64,000 nt of DNA from Euborellia annulipes (Eukaryota; Arthropoda; Insecta; Dermaptera; Anisolabididae): contig JAKCPI010000989.1 of assembly GCA_023213315.1 (NCBI GenBank), positions 1-64,000 of the forward strand, in the 5' to 3' direction. The position numbers and the translations under genes are program-made. This document shows positions 21,918 through 33,696 of this stretch, piece after piece (the first letter of the stretch is position 1; each line of letters begins with the position of its first letter). A model generated the notes under the pieces. That model was not told where the DNA came from and did not search any database. It saw only the letters and a list, made by a program, of their open reading frames with translations.

Positions 21918-24900
21918 GTAAGGTGGAAAGAGAAAGTAGGTTTTGTTTGAGTATTCAATAGTATAATACAAATTCAGTCACGGATTTAGGTAGTTAAGGG
22001 TCCAGAAATTATAATATTTCAATTAAGACCTCAAAATCACAAAATAGTATTTTATTATAAAAACATAAACATCAGGTCGGATAGTTATTCAAAGAATAAG
22101 GCAAAATAGAATTTAGTTCGAATGGAAAAGAGCAAGTACAGGTGCAGAAAATAAAGAAAGCCTTTGGATGCCAAATGCTGAAAAGGAGACGTTTCTGACA
22201 AAATTTTATTCGTCCATCCTCAGTCCTCGTTGGCTTATAAACTTCAAATTATAGAATTTAGTTTTCTAATCTTTGTTAAAAATATATAAGTAGTCTATCT
22301 AATATCCAATAGAGGCTTTTGTAATATATTAATATCTCAATCAATATATATGTTTAGTGAAGTATGGAAGCTGAGGCAGCCAAGAAAGAAAATTTTCTGA
22401 ATGCTTAACCAATCAGCTGGAGACGTTTCTGACCAATTATTATGAACCATCCTCAGTATTAATGGTGTATATTTGTCAAGTTAGTCAGGTAATAAATAAT
22501 AAATGGACTGAAACTTCTCTAGCTGAAAGGGTAAGGTAAAGCATTGAGAGAATTTTCTTTCTTGGCTTCCCTACTTCCTTCACTTAAGATACACAGCTAC
22601 AACTTACATCTCAATATATATGTTTAGAAAAAGATTTTCATATAAATAGAATAGAAGAGTTAAAGTGTGATATATAATTATCCACAAACTTCTTCCAGAT
22701 TATCACATTAAAAATTACTATTTATTGAAGTACCCTCGATTTCTCCTTTTTTAGGGTGTAGTGGGGGAGGGGGTAGAAGTGGTTGGAAAGATTTTGTTTG
22801 TAATCATTAAAAATTAACATTGAAATATTTAGATTGAGGTCATAACCCCATTTAACTATTTGATGCAATGAACAATTTCAACGCCCTTTTAAAATCTTGA
22901 ATTTTTTAGTTACCATTCTCCCCTCCCCTATGCTACAGCATATCTATATCAATTTAAATTCAGAAAAAAATAAAATAAAATTACTTGTATGTATTTTGAA
23001 ATTACCTTATTCTTTTTCAGAGATGGAAGGACTTGAACCCTCGACAATTTCAATTACTTCCCTTCCTCCAACTTTAGATAAAGAAGTATTCTCAGTAAAA
23101 CTTATAAAAGAGAAAAATGACCAATTAATTGAAAAGAAACCATCAGAAAAAACTAATTTGATTAGATCTCCTGCTAGGTCTTCCGATAAAGGAGAATCTT
23201 TAAAAATAATAGAAGAGAAAAATAATTCTAATTTAAATGAAGACAAATTATCCGAGAAGAAAGAGTCCCCGAACATTGTAAAATCATCTCCACCAATAAG
23301 AATTGGAGTTCGACGTCTTCAAAAGCCAAAGCCAAATTTGCCAGATATTCGGAGGCCTTTTACAATTAAAACAGCTGCAATTTCTTCAGCTTCACCTTCT
23401 GAAACGCAAGATATAACTTCATCACCAGTTAAAAATTCGAGTGAAGAAAATAAAATGTAATGTAAATATTGTATTTTATCTGAAAATTTAATCCAAAATT
23501 AGGACGAGGAGGAGAAGGAGTGGGACAAAAATTGTAATGAGAAACATTTTTAAAGCAATACTAACATGAACGGACTTTTAGTCTAATAAACTTACCCCCT
23601 TAAGGGCGCTTCGGGAGGCAAAGCTGTTCGCATGTTTTTGCCGATAAGATGGCGTTAAAAATTAGGCTTAAAAGCCCAATTTACGGAAATATTACGAAAA
23701 ATTGCCAACAGATGGCAGGATGGTAGGGCTATATTTAAATTCATGTATTTGTTTAATTTTCGTTGATCTTTTAATAATGAATAGTTTATTAAATATTATT
23801 ATATATTATCTATCATCAATAGCAAAAAAAATATATAAATATAGGCCTATATCAGATAATGCTCTAATCTAATGTCCAGCCACCAATAGGGTGGGTCGTT
23901 TTGCCACTTTTTTTAAATGCAATACCCTGCAAAAGTGGCCCATAGACCTTACAGATATATATTTTTGTTTTTTCAAATCGGCTAATATCTTCTGTGAGAA
24001 TTTTTACCTCCAGTTTCGAAATTTCGACTGAATATGCCAAAATTGTCATTAAGTTTAGTTGAGTATTTTTGGATAACGAGATGTCACTTGCGATGAAAAC
24101 TGACATACTATACATTTCATAATTTTTTAATAATAGTCTAGTTTTTTTTAAAGTATGTTTAGACGGCCAATCCTACTTCCCCTTAATTTAAGCAAATTAA
24201 CAAACTTATCTATATATAGAGTCTAAATATATTATTTTTATTTAGTTACCTCGTTAATTCATTCTATTCAATTTTCAGTTTAAATACGAGCGGCGGAAAA
24301 ATAACAAAAATAATTGCATCGCCGACAAAATCAATTTCAACTTCACCGTTATCGTCAACTCCAATTTCTAATTCACCCTCCTTGGTTGAGAAAACAGTTC
24401 TTCGTGAAAGGCCTCCTTCAACACCATCACAATTAAAAGATTCCATTTCTCCATCACCAAAGAAAAAATCTCGAAATTCTCATTTGAGTTCAAATATTAT
24501 TCGGGGACATCGAGAATTTATCAATAAATTTCGAAGTGGCCCTCCAGATCGCAAAAAATTAACTATGTTTGATCTTATCTTCTATAATCCCTCAAATAAT
24601 CCTTTAAGGTAATATTTTTTTTTTATTAATTATATTAGCAATATTGTATAATAATATACTAAAAATAAAATTTTTCTTGCAGTGAAAATCAAGAGCCACA
24701 AAAATTAACTGAGTAAGTATTATCTTATACTATTAAACGAGCAATATACGTTTATTTTTGTTTAGTTTTATTTGCGGTAGGCTATATAAAACCAACTACT
24801 TTAGGAAAATTCGAGTACTAGTACTTTATTTTTCTTGAATTGCGCTAGGACTCGTCTTTGGAAAACTTCGAGTACTAGTACTTTACTGTTATTATGGGAA

Positions 24901-27900
24901 TGTTTAATTATAGACCACATTTTTTATTAATTATTTATTAAAAATATAAATACTGTATAACGTTTCGACTGCTTATTCTGCAGCCGTTATCAAGTACTGT
25001 GCAATTGCTCCAACTCAGTTCACTTGAGTCTGAGCAAGTGCACAGAACTTCATAACGGCTGCAGAATAAGCAGTTGAAACGTTGTACAGCATTTATATTT
25101 TTAATAAATAATCTTATCTTATCTTTCTTATATATATTATATACTATTAAAAGGACAATGTATGTTTATTTATTTGTAAGCCAAGGGCGGATACAGGGGG
25201 GGTAAAGGGGGTAATTATCCCCCCCCCCCGAGACTTGAAAAAATACCATTTTTTCGCAAAAAAATTTATTTTTAATGTAAATTTTTAAAAATTAATACTT
25301 AAAAATTTGATTTGTATTTATATTCTGCCAATCAAGTACAGAATGTGCCTTTAAATTACCGAAATTATGAAAAAATAATGTGCTTTGGGACGAGTCACAC
25401 CAGATTACCCCCCCCCCCCCCGAGAAACACCTCTGGATCCGCCCTTGTTGTAAGCTCATCAATTCTCAAAAACGGCTCTAACGATTTTTTTCAAATTTAA
25501 AATATATACTATTTCCGGCACCAATATGAAATTGCGCTAGGTCTCCACTTTGGGAAAATTAGTACTTTACAGATGTACTTTTTTAGTTTTTTCCATTTTT
25601 CTTGAAATTCCCTTTACCGATTTCTTGCATATTTTAAATATTTACTATTATTCTAGGTCTCATCTTTGGGAAACTTGATTACTAATACTTTATTGGTGTA
25701 CTTTTTTAGTTTTTTCCACTTTTCTCGAAATTACTTTTTGAAGTATAATACTTTTTTAGTTTCCAATTTTATAAAAAAAAAAAAAACATCGAGCTCCGGC
25801 TCGGTATCCCGAAAGTTCAATTAAGAAAAGGTAATGTTTTATATAAAATTGAATGATTGCTCCTACTATTAAAATATCAATTAGAACAAATAAACAAACC
25901 TTTTTGGATTATTAATTAAATATTTTTATTTATTAGTATTTGTAATCAAAGAAAATTAATATTATTATTATTATTATTCTGAATGAGAGCAAAATATTTT
26001 ACATATATTTATATCATTCTAGACAATTTCTTCCTATGAACGAAGAAGCAGAGGAATTAGATGCTGACGATCCTGAATCGGCAAACGACCAAATTCCCGC
26101 ACCTCAAGTGAAAGTTGGACCAGATGGACAGATCATATTGGACGAGCAGAGTTTGGTATTCATCTGGCTTGCATTATCATCATAATGAAATGAATCATGG
26201 ATCTTCTAATTATCGATTGCAGGTAATTGAAACCACTGGTGCCAAAAAAGGCCGAATTCAATTGGCTAATTCTAAAGCTATTGTAGATGAAGGTTTAGGT
26301 GCCTCCAATTATGGATCTTATAGAAGGAAAGTATCGCGCGGTTGGACTAAAGAAGGTTAATTAAATTTTTATAATTTGTAAACTTAAAGAATACAAAATT
26401 GTATATTTCTCTATTTTTTTTAACAGAAACCAAAAGATTCTACAAAGCATTAAACACAATTGGTACAGACTTTTTGCTTATGCAAACTCTTTTTCCCGAT
26501 CGTACCCGACAAGAATTAAAAATGAAATTCAAGAAAGAAGATAGAATACATAGATCTCTCATAGAAAAAACATTAAGAAATCCAATGGATTTTGATTTAG
26601 AAGAATTGGAAAAAGAAGCGGGTAAATAAATAAGTTTAAAATTGGCAAATCTAATTTGTTGTTATTATATCTTTAAGATATTTTTTTTTTTTTTTTAACT
26701 TAATTAAATGGCCGTCGGAAAAACCATTTGGCCAATGGCAAAGTTTCAGATATAGGAACCCGAGAAAAAAAAAATTTTAACCGGGGCATATATCTGACTT
26801 CTTATTCTCCGAGATCCTTATACACTGGTTCACAAATTGTAAATGTGACCAGCGATTTTGGTCTCAAGGGCGGTCCCAGGGGGGGGTCAAGGGGGTCGTG
26901 ACCCTCCCCAAAATCTTTCTTTTTTTTAACACACACTTTTTTCCCACTCACTCTCCCATTCACACAATCTTTTCGGCAACTTAGGCCATTTAAAACTTAA
27001 ACAATACTCATATTTAATTAATATATGGGTCATTCCATGCCAAATCGACAAATTTTTTCCTGATCCCCGCGGATTTCGCTGAAAATTTTCTTTTATCTTT
27101 TTTCTACCCCTTAAAAGACATTTTTAAGAATTTTTTCAAATTTTTTTACCCAACTAAAAAAGAGTTATGGATTTTTGAAAAAACTGCTCTTTTTTTCAAA
27201 TAACTATTAATATAACTTATTTTAAAATTGATATTTTTCAACACCGCAAGGCTATAAATCTTTTGTTTTTAAATGTAGTTTTCAGAAAAAAATACAAAAA
27301 TTATTATAGAAGCCCGGATATATGAAATATTTCAGTTTTTTTGAAAAAACCATAATTTTAGTCCGACCATTTTTTTTTTTTAATTCAAAAAAAAAACTTC
27401 AACTAATTCTACAATTATTACCCCCCTTGTAACGCATGGTAACGTTTTTACGAGACCCCCCCCCCCCCCCCAAATTGCGTTACGTAATACTTGTACGCTC
27501 CCTTAGGACTTGGCTTTGGTTCGATCAAAAAAACTTGATAACATTTTTTAACAGTGACCCCCCCCCCCCAAATGTAAGGCTAGGACCGCCCTTTGGTCTC
27601 GGTGATATCTTTAAGATAAATTACATAAAATATCAACGGCAATTCTTGATGGTTGAGACCACAGTTAGGTAATGACGGATTATAGGCTTTTTTACTTTTT
27701 ATAAAAATAAATATATGGGACAAAAATTTGATAAAGAAATTCGCTTTGGATATGATATTAGGGATCTCCAATTAAGAGTAAATTTGTAAACATATTTTTA
27801 AAAATATCGTGTGACTAGCCGCACAGCACACAACTTTCTCCCCCTTTTAAAGATATACGCAACTTATAGATGTCATTTATCTTTATTTTTTAGAATTAGA

Positions 27901-30091
27901 AAAAACATTGAAGGAAAATCCAAAAAAAGAAGAATCCAAACTAAAAAAACGAAGAACGTCAAATTATAGAAGTAAGTTTTAATTTTAGCCTATAGATACA
28001 ATGATGGAAATACTTTTAAGACCATCCCATTATTTTCAGAAAAATTATTTGAAAATATAAAAGTAAACATTCCCATTGAATTCAGAAGAAGCTAAAATAA
28101 CTTAGTTTCAATAAAAAAAAAAATATCCAGTAATTAATTTGGAAGACCAAACAAAAAAATTCAAAATAAGGGTGGAAATGTTTTTAAGACCATTTGATTT
28201 AAACAAGATTTTACCTATGATATAACATTAAAAAAACAATTTTAGTAATTGATTGACTTTCTACTAGGTTTAATTAAGCAAAATAATCTGTCATTCATTG
28301 AATTAACTAATTTGATATTGTATTTTGCTCAACATTTCTAAAATTGCACCCTTCAATTGAATCGTTTATTTCAGAAAGCACCTAAGTGCGTTTTTTTCAA
28401 CTTTCGGAAAACTAAAAAAAACTGTTTTGCAGCTTAAGTATAGGTCTAGTCTACTTCAAATATTTTTTTATCAAATCATAAACATGCTATTGGGATAATC
28501 TATTTAAAAAATTATTTTTTTTCCTTTAAGTTTTTGAGTAATTAATTTTTGAAAAAATTGCACTTAGGTGGTTTCTGAAATAAACGATTCAATTCATTAA
28601 TGTATTGCTTATTGTTGCCGCAAATACTAACAATTATACCCCACATGTTTTCCATTGGGTTTAGATCGGGACTGCACGCTGGCCACTGTAAAATTTGCAC
28701 GTGTTGTTGTTTTAACCAGTTAATAGTGCTACGGCTGGTCTACAAGGAAGCGTTATCTTGTTTAAAAGTTATCTTTAAACGCTGATGACGACGCAAAAAT
28801 GGCAATAAATTATTCTTCAAGACATTTTTCTATTATTCTGAATTCATTTTGCATGAATGAAAAGCCAAAGAAACTTTCCCCATTTGACCAAAAGCTGCCC
28901 AACACATAAGCGAGCCATCACCGAAATTCTTACGTTTCAAGTAGCAAGGATCTTTACGCAGATCTCGCCTATAATAGCTTATTCCATCTAATGAAAATTA
29001 TTGGCGTATCAGCTTTTTTGGCGAGATCTGCGTAAAGATCCTGGCTACTTCAAACTGCCTATTGGTCAGCTTTTGATCAAATGGGTGGGGAAAGTTCCTT
29101 TGGCTTTGTATATCATACGTTAGATCTTGTTTAAATCAAATGGTCTTAAAAGCATTTCTACCCTTATTTTGAATTTCTTTTTGTTTGGTTACTCCAAAAT
29201 CACTACTGGATATTTTTTTTTAATGAAACTAAGTAATTTTAGCTTGCTGAATTTCCTTTCTGAACGATAAAATGATTTATTATATAAGTTAATTCTAATT
29301 CTAATTCAAATGTGAATTTTTTTTCAGCTGCCCAGGTGTGCGAAGAATCAGTTGCTAAACCAAAAAAGAAAATCTCTCGGAAAAAACGGAAGCGCAAGAA
29401 AGCAAATGAAAGCGGAGATGATGACGATGATGAGTATGATCCCCATTTAGAATATCTCGAAGATTTAACATTTAAAAATATTAAATCTAATCCAATGAGT
29501 AATGAACAAAATGATAAAGATGTAGAAAGTGATCAAAATAATGCCTTAAAAGAAAAAACCCCAGAAAATGATGATGATATTGAAGAACTAAATGAGATTG
29601 AATTTTTAAGTCGAGTTCCACAACCAACTAGAGCTGGACGAATACCACAGTCTCGAATTAGTACAGAGCATATAGACACTTTAAGGGAATCTGAAAAGGC
29701 CGAAACAGAGCTTCCGATGGCGTTAACAAATAGCGCTCTCTCGTTAGCTGATATTCCGCCTGGAACGATGGTTCTATTCTCTACACCCTCTCAAGACAAT
29801 CCTAATTCAATGGTTTATCAATTATTCATGGTTGGACCAAACTCCTCAACAAAAAACTCAGCCCAAGTGGTAACTTCTAGTGATGAAATAGAAATAAGAA
29901 ATGAAAATGTAGCATCTAAAGACCCAATTGAAATGTCAGCTAATTTAATCACTTATAAAGACTCACTTGAATTAACTAATATTGAAAATAGCTCCGAAAA
30001 CCCTTCAGTAGATAGCAGTTCTGAAAATTCATCAAGTGTACTGTCAGAAGCAATAGTTTCTAGTGATCCTATGGAATCAGAATCGAATTAG
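21323..30091 (+). CDS. Bdp1: Bdp1 copy 3, diverged, 9 coding exons, about 897 aa
   Basis: Exons: 21323-21917, 23021-23456, 24279-24608, 24683-24712, 26023-26155, 26223-26355, 26427-26621, 27894-27971, 29328-30091. All GT-AG, phases match, total 2694 nt, one terminal stop. It starts [18 protein letters not shown]. The second exon carries [18 protein letters not shown], strikingly like the repeats of vertebrate BDP1. About residues 344-454 are the C segment, 553-617 the SANT domain, 644-897 the acidic/basic tail with [12 protein letters not shown] and MVYQLFMVG. Only two motif copies are present and the N-terminal exons are longer, with fewer introns. This is plausibly the ancestral-style gene, or at least the copy least altered by exon duplication. 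Divergence from copies 1 and 2 in the core exons is clear but conservative. Confidence 0.88.
23021..23456 (+). CDS. Bdp1: Bdp1 copy 3 second exon with KPKPN motif
   Basis: 436 nt, phase 1 in and phase 2 out. The middle is Ser/Lys/Glu-rich. Near 23300-23360 it encodes [18 protein letters not shown]. The exon ends EENKM like the B exons of copy 1. Confidence 0.8.
23596..24180. repeat. Dispersed repeat family of about 600-700 bp
   Basis: The stretch beginning gcgcttcgggaggca and ending tagtctag...tagacg recurs at 30189-31250 (interrupted by a Helitron-like insert and a hAT MITE) and at 39850-40530. It includes the shared block taatgaatagtttat and cagataatg/gacggctgttagactag. No coding capacity and no clear terminal repeats are seen. 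Confidence 0.65.
24279..24608 (+). CDS. Bdp1: Bdp1 copy 3 exon C
   Basis: 330 nt, phase 2 at both ends. A Ser/Pro/Thr-rich lead is longer than in copies 1 and 2, followed by [18 protein letters not shown] and [16 protein letters not shown]. The conserved part is identical in sense to the other copies. Confidence 0.88.
24946..25130. repeat. Fold-back repeat in copy 3 intron D-E
   Basis: Inverted arms share aacgtttcgactgcttattc and its complement. A relative lies at 56577-56925. Each arm has a GGCTGC/GCAGTC stem before GAAACGTT. Confidence 0.75.
25182..25447. mobile_element. hAT-like MITE, 8-bp duplication ttgtaagc
   Basis: Ends CAAGGGCGGAT and ATCCGCCCTTG, exact octamer ttgtaagc on both sides. 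Sister copies at 42727-42973 (gttaggag/gttaagag) and, shortened at one end, at 30905-31156 (aagtgatc). Runs of G and C lie just inside both ends. Confidence 0.88.
26023..26621 (+). CDS. Bdp1: Bdp1 copy 3 exons E, F, G including SANT
   Basis: 26023-26155 encodes [15 protein letters not shown]. 26223-26355 encodes [17 protein letters not shown] and GWTKE. 26427-26621 is the SANT exon: [35 protein letters not shown] and LRNPMDF. Splice phases equal those of copies 1 and 2. Confidence 0.9.
26866..27592. mobile_element. hAT-like element of about 727 bp, duplication ttggtctc
   Basis: AAGGGCGGTCC at one end and GGACCGCCCT at the other, with ttggtctc flanking both sides. No transposase frame is seen inside. 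Confidence 0.75.
28081..29251. mobile_element. Tc1-like transposon remnant in the last intron of Bdp1 copy 3
   Basis: Long inverted ends (left ttcagaagaagctaaaataa, right its near-complement at 29216-29251) enclose a transposase fragment and two internal fold-backs: 28355-28596 and 28949-29051. The element is decayed. Exact ends are uncertain by a few bases. Confidence 0.75.
28597..28975 (-). pseudogene. Tc1/mariner transposase fragment
   Basis: On the minus strand it reads [17 protein letters not shown], then, after a frame break, QDNASL, a stop at 28740-28742, [17 protein letters not shown] and [19 protein letters not shown] and WP.SPDLNP.EN.W are the catalytic signature of Tc1 transposases. 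The N-terminal DNA-binding part is missing. It is non-functional. Confidence 0.9.
29328..30091 (+). CDS. Bdp1: Bdp1 copy 3 last exon
   Basis: 764 nt, phase 1 in, ending TAG. It starts [15 protein letters not shown], combining in one exon what copies 1 and 2 have twice as exons I and J. It then has an acidic stretch, [46 protein letters not shown] and a Ser/Glu/Asn-rich tail. Bases 29471-29619 are nearly identical to copy 1. Confidence 0.85.
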
Positions 30092-30345
30092 TAAATTGTC
30101 TTTAAAGATATTAGTTAGCAACAAACTAAAGAAATTATATAGCCTACTATGTTAAAGAAATTTATTAATAACTAAAGAGGATTAAGGCGCTTCGGGAGGC
30201 ATTCGCATGTTTTTGCTGATAAGTTTGGCGTTAGGTGTCCCAACTATTAGGAGAATTTGCCAACAGATGGCAGGATGGTAGAGTATTGTATTTGTTTGAT
30301 TTTTGACGATCTTTTAATAATGAATAGTTTATAAATATTATTATA

Positions 30346-30843
30346 CTAGACGCAAAGCCCCGCCTTCGGCGGGGCTTCCTCTACCAAGGCGCGCCCCTGG
30401 ACCCCTTGCTCGCCTACTTATATACATACCGGTACATACATTTTCCCTTTTCATTTATATATATATATAAAGAGTTTATTTTAACGGTTAATTATTCATG
30501 AACTTAAGATTTTTTGTGAATCATATCCTTTCCGGGACTCTCCCGGTACACAGACAAAAAATTTACGCCGATATTTTAGAATTCAAAATGTAATAAATAA
30601 TTAAAAAATCGTAAACATGGGTAAATATTTATATTTTGTTACCATGGCAACTATTTCTCCTAATTTTTATTTTTTCTTATTTTAACGGTTAATTACTCAT
30701 TAACTTATTGTTATTTGTGAAACAAAACCTGTCCGGGACACTCACAAACATACACAGAAAATTTCATCATAATTGGTTCAGTCGTTTAGGAGGAGTTCAG
30801 TCACATACACACGTACAGAAGAATTATATATATAAAAGAAAGA
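30346..30843 (-). mobile_element. Non-autonomous Helitron-like element, about 498 bp
   Basis: On the minus strand the 3' end has the hairpin aagccccgcc/ggcggggctt, then gcgt and CTAG, with host A and T at the borders. The other end is TC, followed by host A on that strand. The insertion splits the dispersed repeat found uninterrupted at 23780 and 40020, so an empty site is available. The interior has two taacggttaatta blocks and a stretch like aaatttcatcataattggtt, common in arthropod repeats. Confidence 0.65.
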
Positions 30844-32150
30844 TGTCATCATTTATTCATTTATAACAGCATAAAAATATATAAATATAGGCTTATAAGT
30901 GATCCAAGGGCGGATCCAGAGGTGTTTCTCGGGGGGGGGGGGGGATCTGGTTATCTGGTGTGACTCGTCGCACAGCACACTATTTTTTCTTAATTTTAGT
31001 AATTTAAAGGCGCATTCTGTACTTGTTTGCCAGAATATAAATACAAATCAAAATTTTTAAGTATTAATTTTTAAAATTTCACATTAAAAATAAATTTTTT
31101 TTCGAAAAAAGATATTTTTTCAAATCTCGGGGAGGGGGGAGGTAATTACCCCCCATAAGTGATCTGATAATGACGGCTGTTAGACTAGCCTGCCATATTT
31201 TGCAAGAGTTCTGAACTAGTTGGCCGTTAATTTTTAAATAAATACGAAATTTATTTTTGACATCCCCACTTTATTTAATTATTATAGGTTGGGTCTTTAT
31301 AATTTTAACATTTTTAGATTTAAAAAAAAAATTACAATTTTCACAATATAGTTTTTTTTTTTGCATTTTCTATAAATATAAAAAAATATTTTTTTAATTA
31401 ATCATAATTAAAAAAAAGCATTCTATTATGTAAAAAGCTCACGACCTCCTGAAGCCCCTTAATAGAGATACTGTCTTGATTCCGCTCAACTCTTTTGTCT
31501 GAAAAAATTATCTATTTTTTTTTTTGAAAAAAGTAGTTGCCTAAGAATGGATTTTATCTATTTAAAAAATTTTTTTGAAATGAAATTCTTTTATTAATCA
31601 ATAAAAGCTCTTAAAATAGAAACAAGGCTTTCGTGTATAATTTAAATAAGAAAGAATAGCCAAAATCAAAATCATCAAATATAAATGTTTTCACCGACTT
31701 TGATAACGAAAGATAAAAAAAATATTTTTACAAAATGGCAAGTCTTCTAGTGCAATTGCCTTATAAAGACATGACAAAACGATTGCTTATGATGCAATTA
31801 ATATATATATCTTTTTTTTTTTTAAGTTTTTATAAAACTTTTTATATATTTATATTTGTTTTGCTGTTGTTTATTTATATATATTTGTCTAACATTTTAT
31901 TTAATGGGTCTTTCGGTTCATTGCTTTAGACCACCTGCTCCGTAGTTGACCATCCATGCGCAGTTCTAAATCCTCCTAAAAATTTAATAATTATGCATGC
32001 ATCGTTCGCTATGGAAAAAATCTAAAACAATGAATCAAATAATCCAATAATCGGATTTTTCTTCTACTATATTACATTAAAAGAAGTTATAGGACTAAAG
32101 AATGTGAGAACAAATATCTCTAGAAGGTACTTTTATGGGCTCTGGTATGA

Positions 32151-33233
32151 ATCGCCGAAAAAAACTCGCCGAAAAAATCTCGCCGAAAAAAAACTCGCCG
32201 AAAGCAAAAACTCGCCGAAAAAAATACTCGCCGAATGGAAAATCTCGCCGAAAAAAAACTCGCCGAAAATTTTCTCGCCGAAAGGAAAATCTCGCCGAAA
32301 GGAAAAACTCGCCGAAAATTTTCTCGCCGAAAATAAACTGGCCGAAAATTTTCTCGCCGAAAAAAAACTCGCCGAAAATATTTTTTTTATTTTTTATTTT
32401 ATAGTTTAATGTCTTTTTCGGCATCTAAGGCCATTTAGACCCCATCCCTATTTATTTCAAATGTTTGTTATCCAATTCAAGTGAAATAAATTTGTTTCGC
32501 TTGGGACAGGACACGAACCCGGGGGCAGGGGTGGGTTAATGCAATTTTGTCGGAGGGGGGGAACGTTTTTTTTATTTTTTTTATTTAAGGACTTTGTCGG
32601 CATCTAAGACCTCTTTCCTATTTATTTAAATGGATTGGTAACAAATTCAATTGAAATTAAAGCCCGGAAATCATTTCTTTAGATTACTAGTTTTTATAAC
32701 TTTTTGAATTTCTTCTCGGGGGGGGGGTGGGGGCGATCGCCCCCACCGCCCCCCTTTAATCCGCCCCTGACCGAGGGGGGGGGGTGGATAGCCCCCCCTC
32801 TGGCATCCTCTAGGAGGGGCCAGGAGGACGCAATATATTTACTTTTATTTCATCTTTTAAATTTAAATTTCGGCGAGTTTTTTTTTTCGGCGAGTTTTTC
32901 CTTTCGGCGAGAAAAATTTCGGCGACTTTTTTTTCGGCGATAAAATTTTCGGCGAGTTTTTTTTCGGCGAGTTTTTCCTTTCGGCGAGTTTGTTTTCGGC
33001 GATAAAATTTTCGGCGAGTTTTTTTTCGGCGAGAAAACTTTCGGCGAGATTTTGCTTTCGGCGAGTTTTTTTCGGCGAGAAAATTTTCGGCGAGTTTTTG
33101 CTTTCGGCGAGAAAAATTTCGGCGACTTTTTTTCGGCGAGTTTTTACTTTCGGCGAAAAAATTTTCGGCGAGTTTTTTTTTCGGCGAGTTTTTTTCGGCG
33201 ACTTTTGTTTCGGCGAGAAAATTTTCGGCGAGT
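32151..33233. repeat. Pair of inverted CTCGCCGAAAA minisatellite arrays
   Basis: 32151-32380 is an array of ctcgccgaaaa with variable A-rich spacers. 32867-33233 is an array of the complement, ttttcggcgag. About 490 bp with a SINE tail and G/C runs lie between. The outer ends are themselves inverted (ggtatgaatcgccg and cggcgagttatacc), so the whole is probably one element with expanded inner repeats. Open frames over it on both strands are artefacts of the repeat. Confidence 0.85.
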
Positions 33234-33509
33234 TATACCGCCCCCACTTTTATGTGATTATTTTTTTCAACAAAAATTACTTATTTACATATATAATATA
33301 TTTACCATGGCTTTTCTCTAGTGCAATATATAATTTGAAATCGATTAATTTCATAATGGTGATTGCAAATTCTAAATGTATATGAAATGTGTTCGTAGTT
33401 AGTTGAAGGCAACAGAGACAGACATACAAAGAGAAGACAGACAAACTCTCATTTGCTAAAGAGATAAAATAAAAGTATCCCAGAATTGGACAAAACTTTA
33501 TAAAGTTAG

Positions 33510-33696
33510 TTAATAGGAATCGAAAGATATATCAACTTCTTCACTATTCTCTGAAGACATTTCTGTAATATTATTTGAATATGAGGAAGTACCAGCAGTA
33601 AATCCAGAAGTTTCGGATGATTCCTTAATGATTTGAAAAATGCTTTTGGAATCTTCTATCAAATCATCCCCCGTAGCATCTTCTTCGGAATACATT
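33510..33696 (-). CDS. Receptor kinase last exon, cytoplasmic tail
   Basis: After ER it encodes [17 protein letters not shown] and a Ser/Glu-rich end [10 protein letters not shown], stop TAA at 33510-33512. Tyrosines in acidic context could be docking sites; this is inference. Confidence 0.7.

Larger units (their letters stand above)
30092..33509. other. Intergenic repeat region between convergent genes
   Basis: Contains, in order, the dispersed repeat with its Helitron-like and hAT inserts, AT-rich DNA (31200-32100) in which I see nothing, and the inverted minisatellite complex (32140-33240). No gene is supported. Confidence 0.7.

Noticed and set aside
21918..21961. Extension of the first exon of Bdp1 copy 3 to the stop at 21961
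   Set aside because: The phase-1 splice at 21917 leads into an exon with a recognised motif, so the read-through end is intron.
32151..32380. CRISPR-like regular repeat
   Set aside because: The unit is 11 bp with A-rich filler, not repeat plus unique spacer, and the genome is eukaryotic.
32095..32424. Repetitive open frames such as FFFGEKIFGE on both strands
   Set aside because: Products of the CTCGCCGAAAA minisatellite, open in several frames, no family resemblance.
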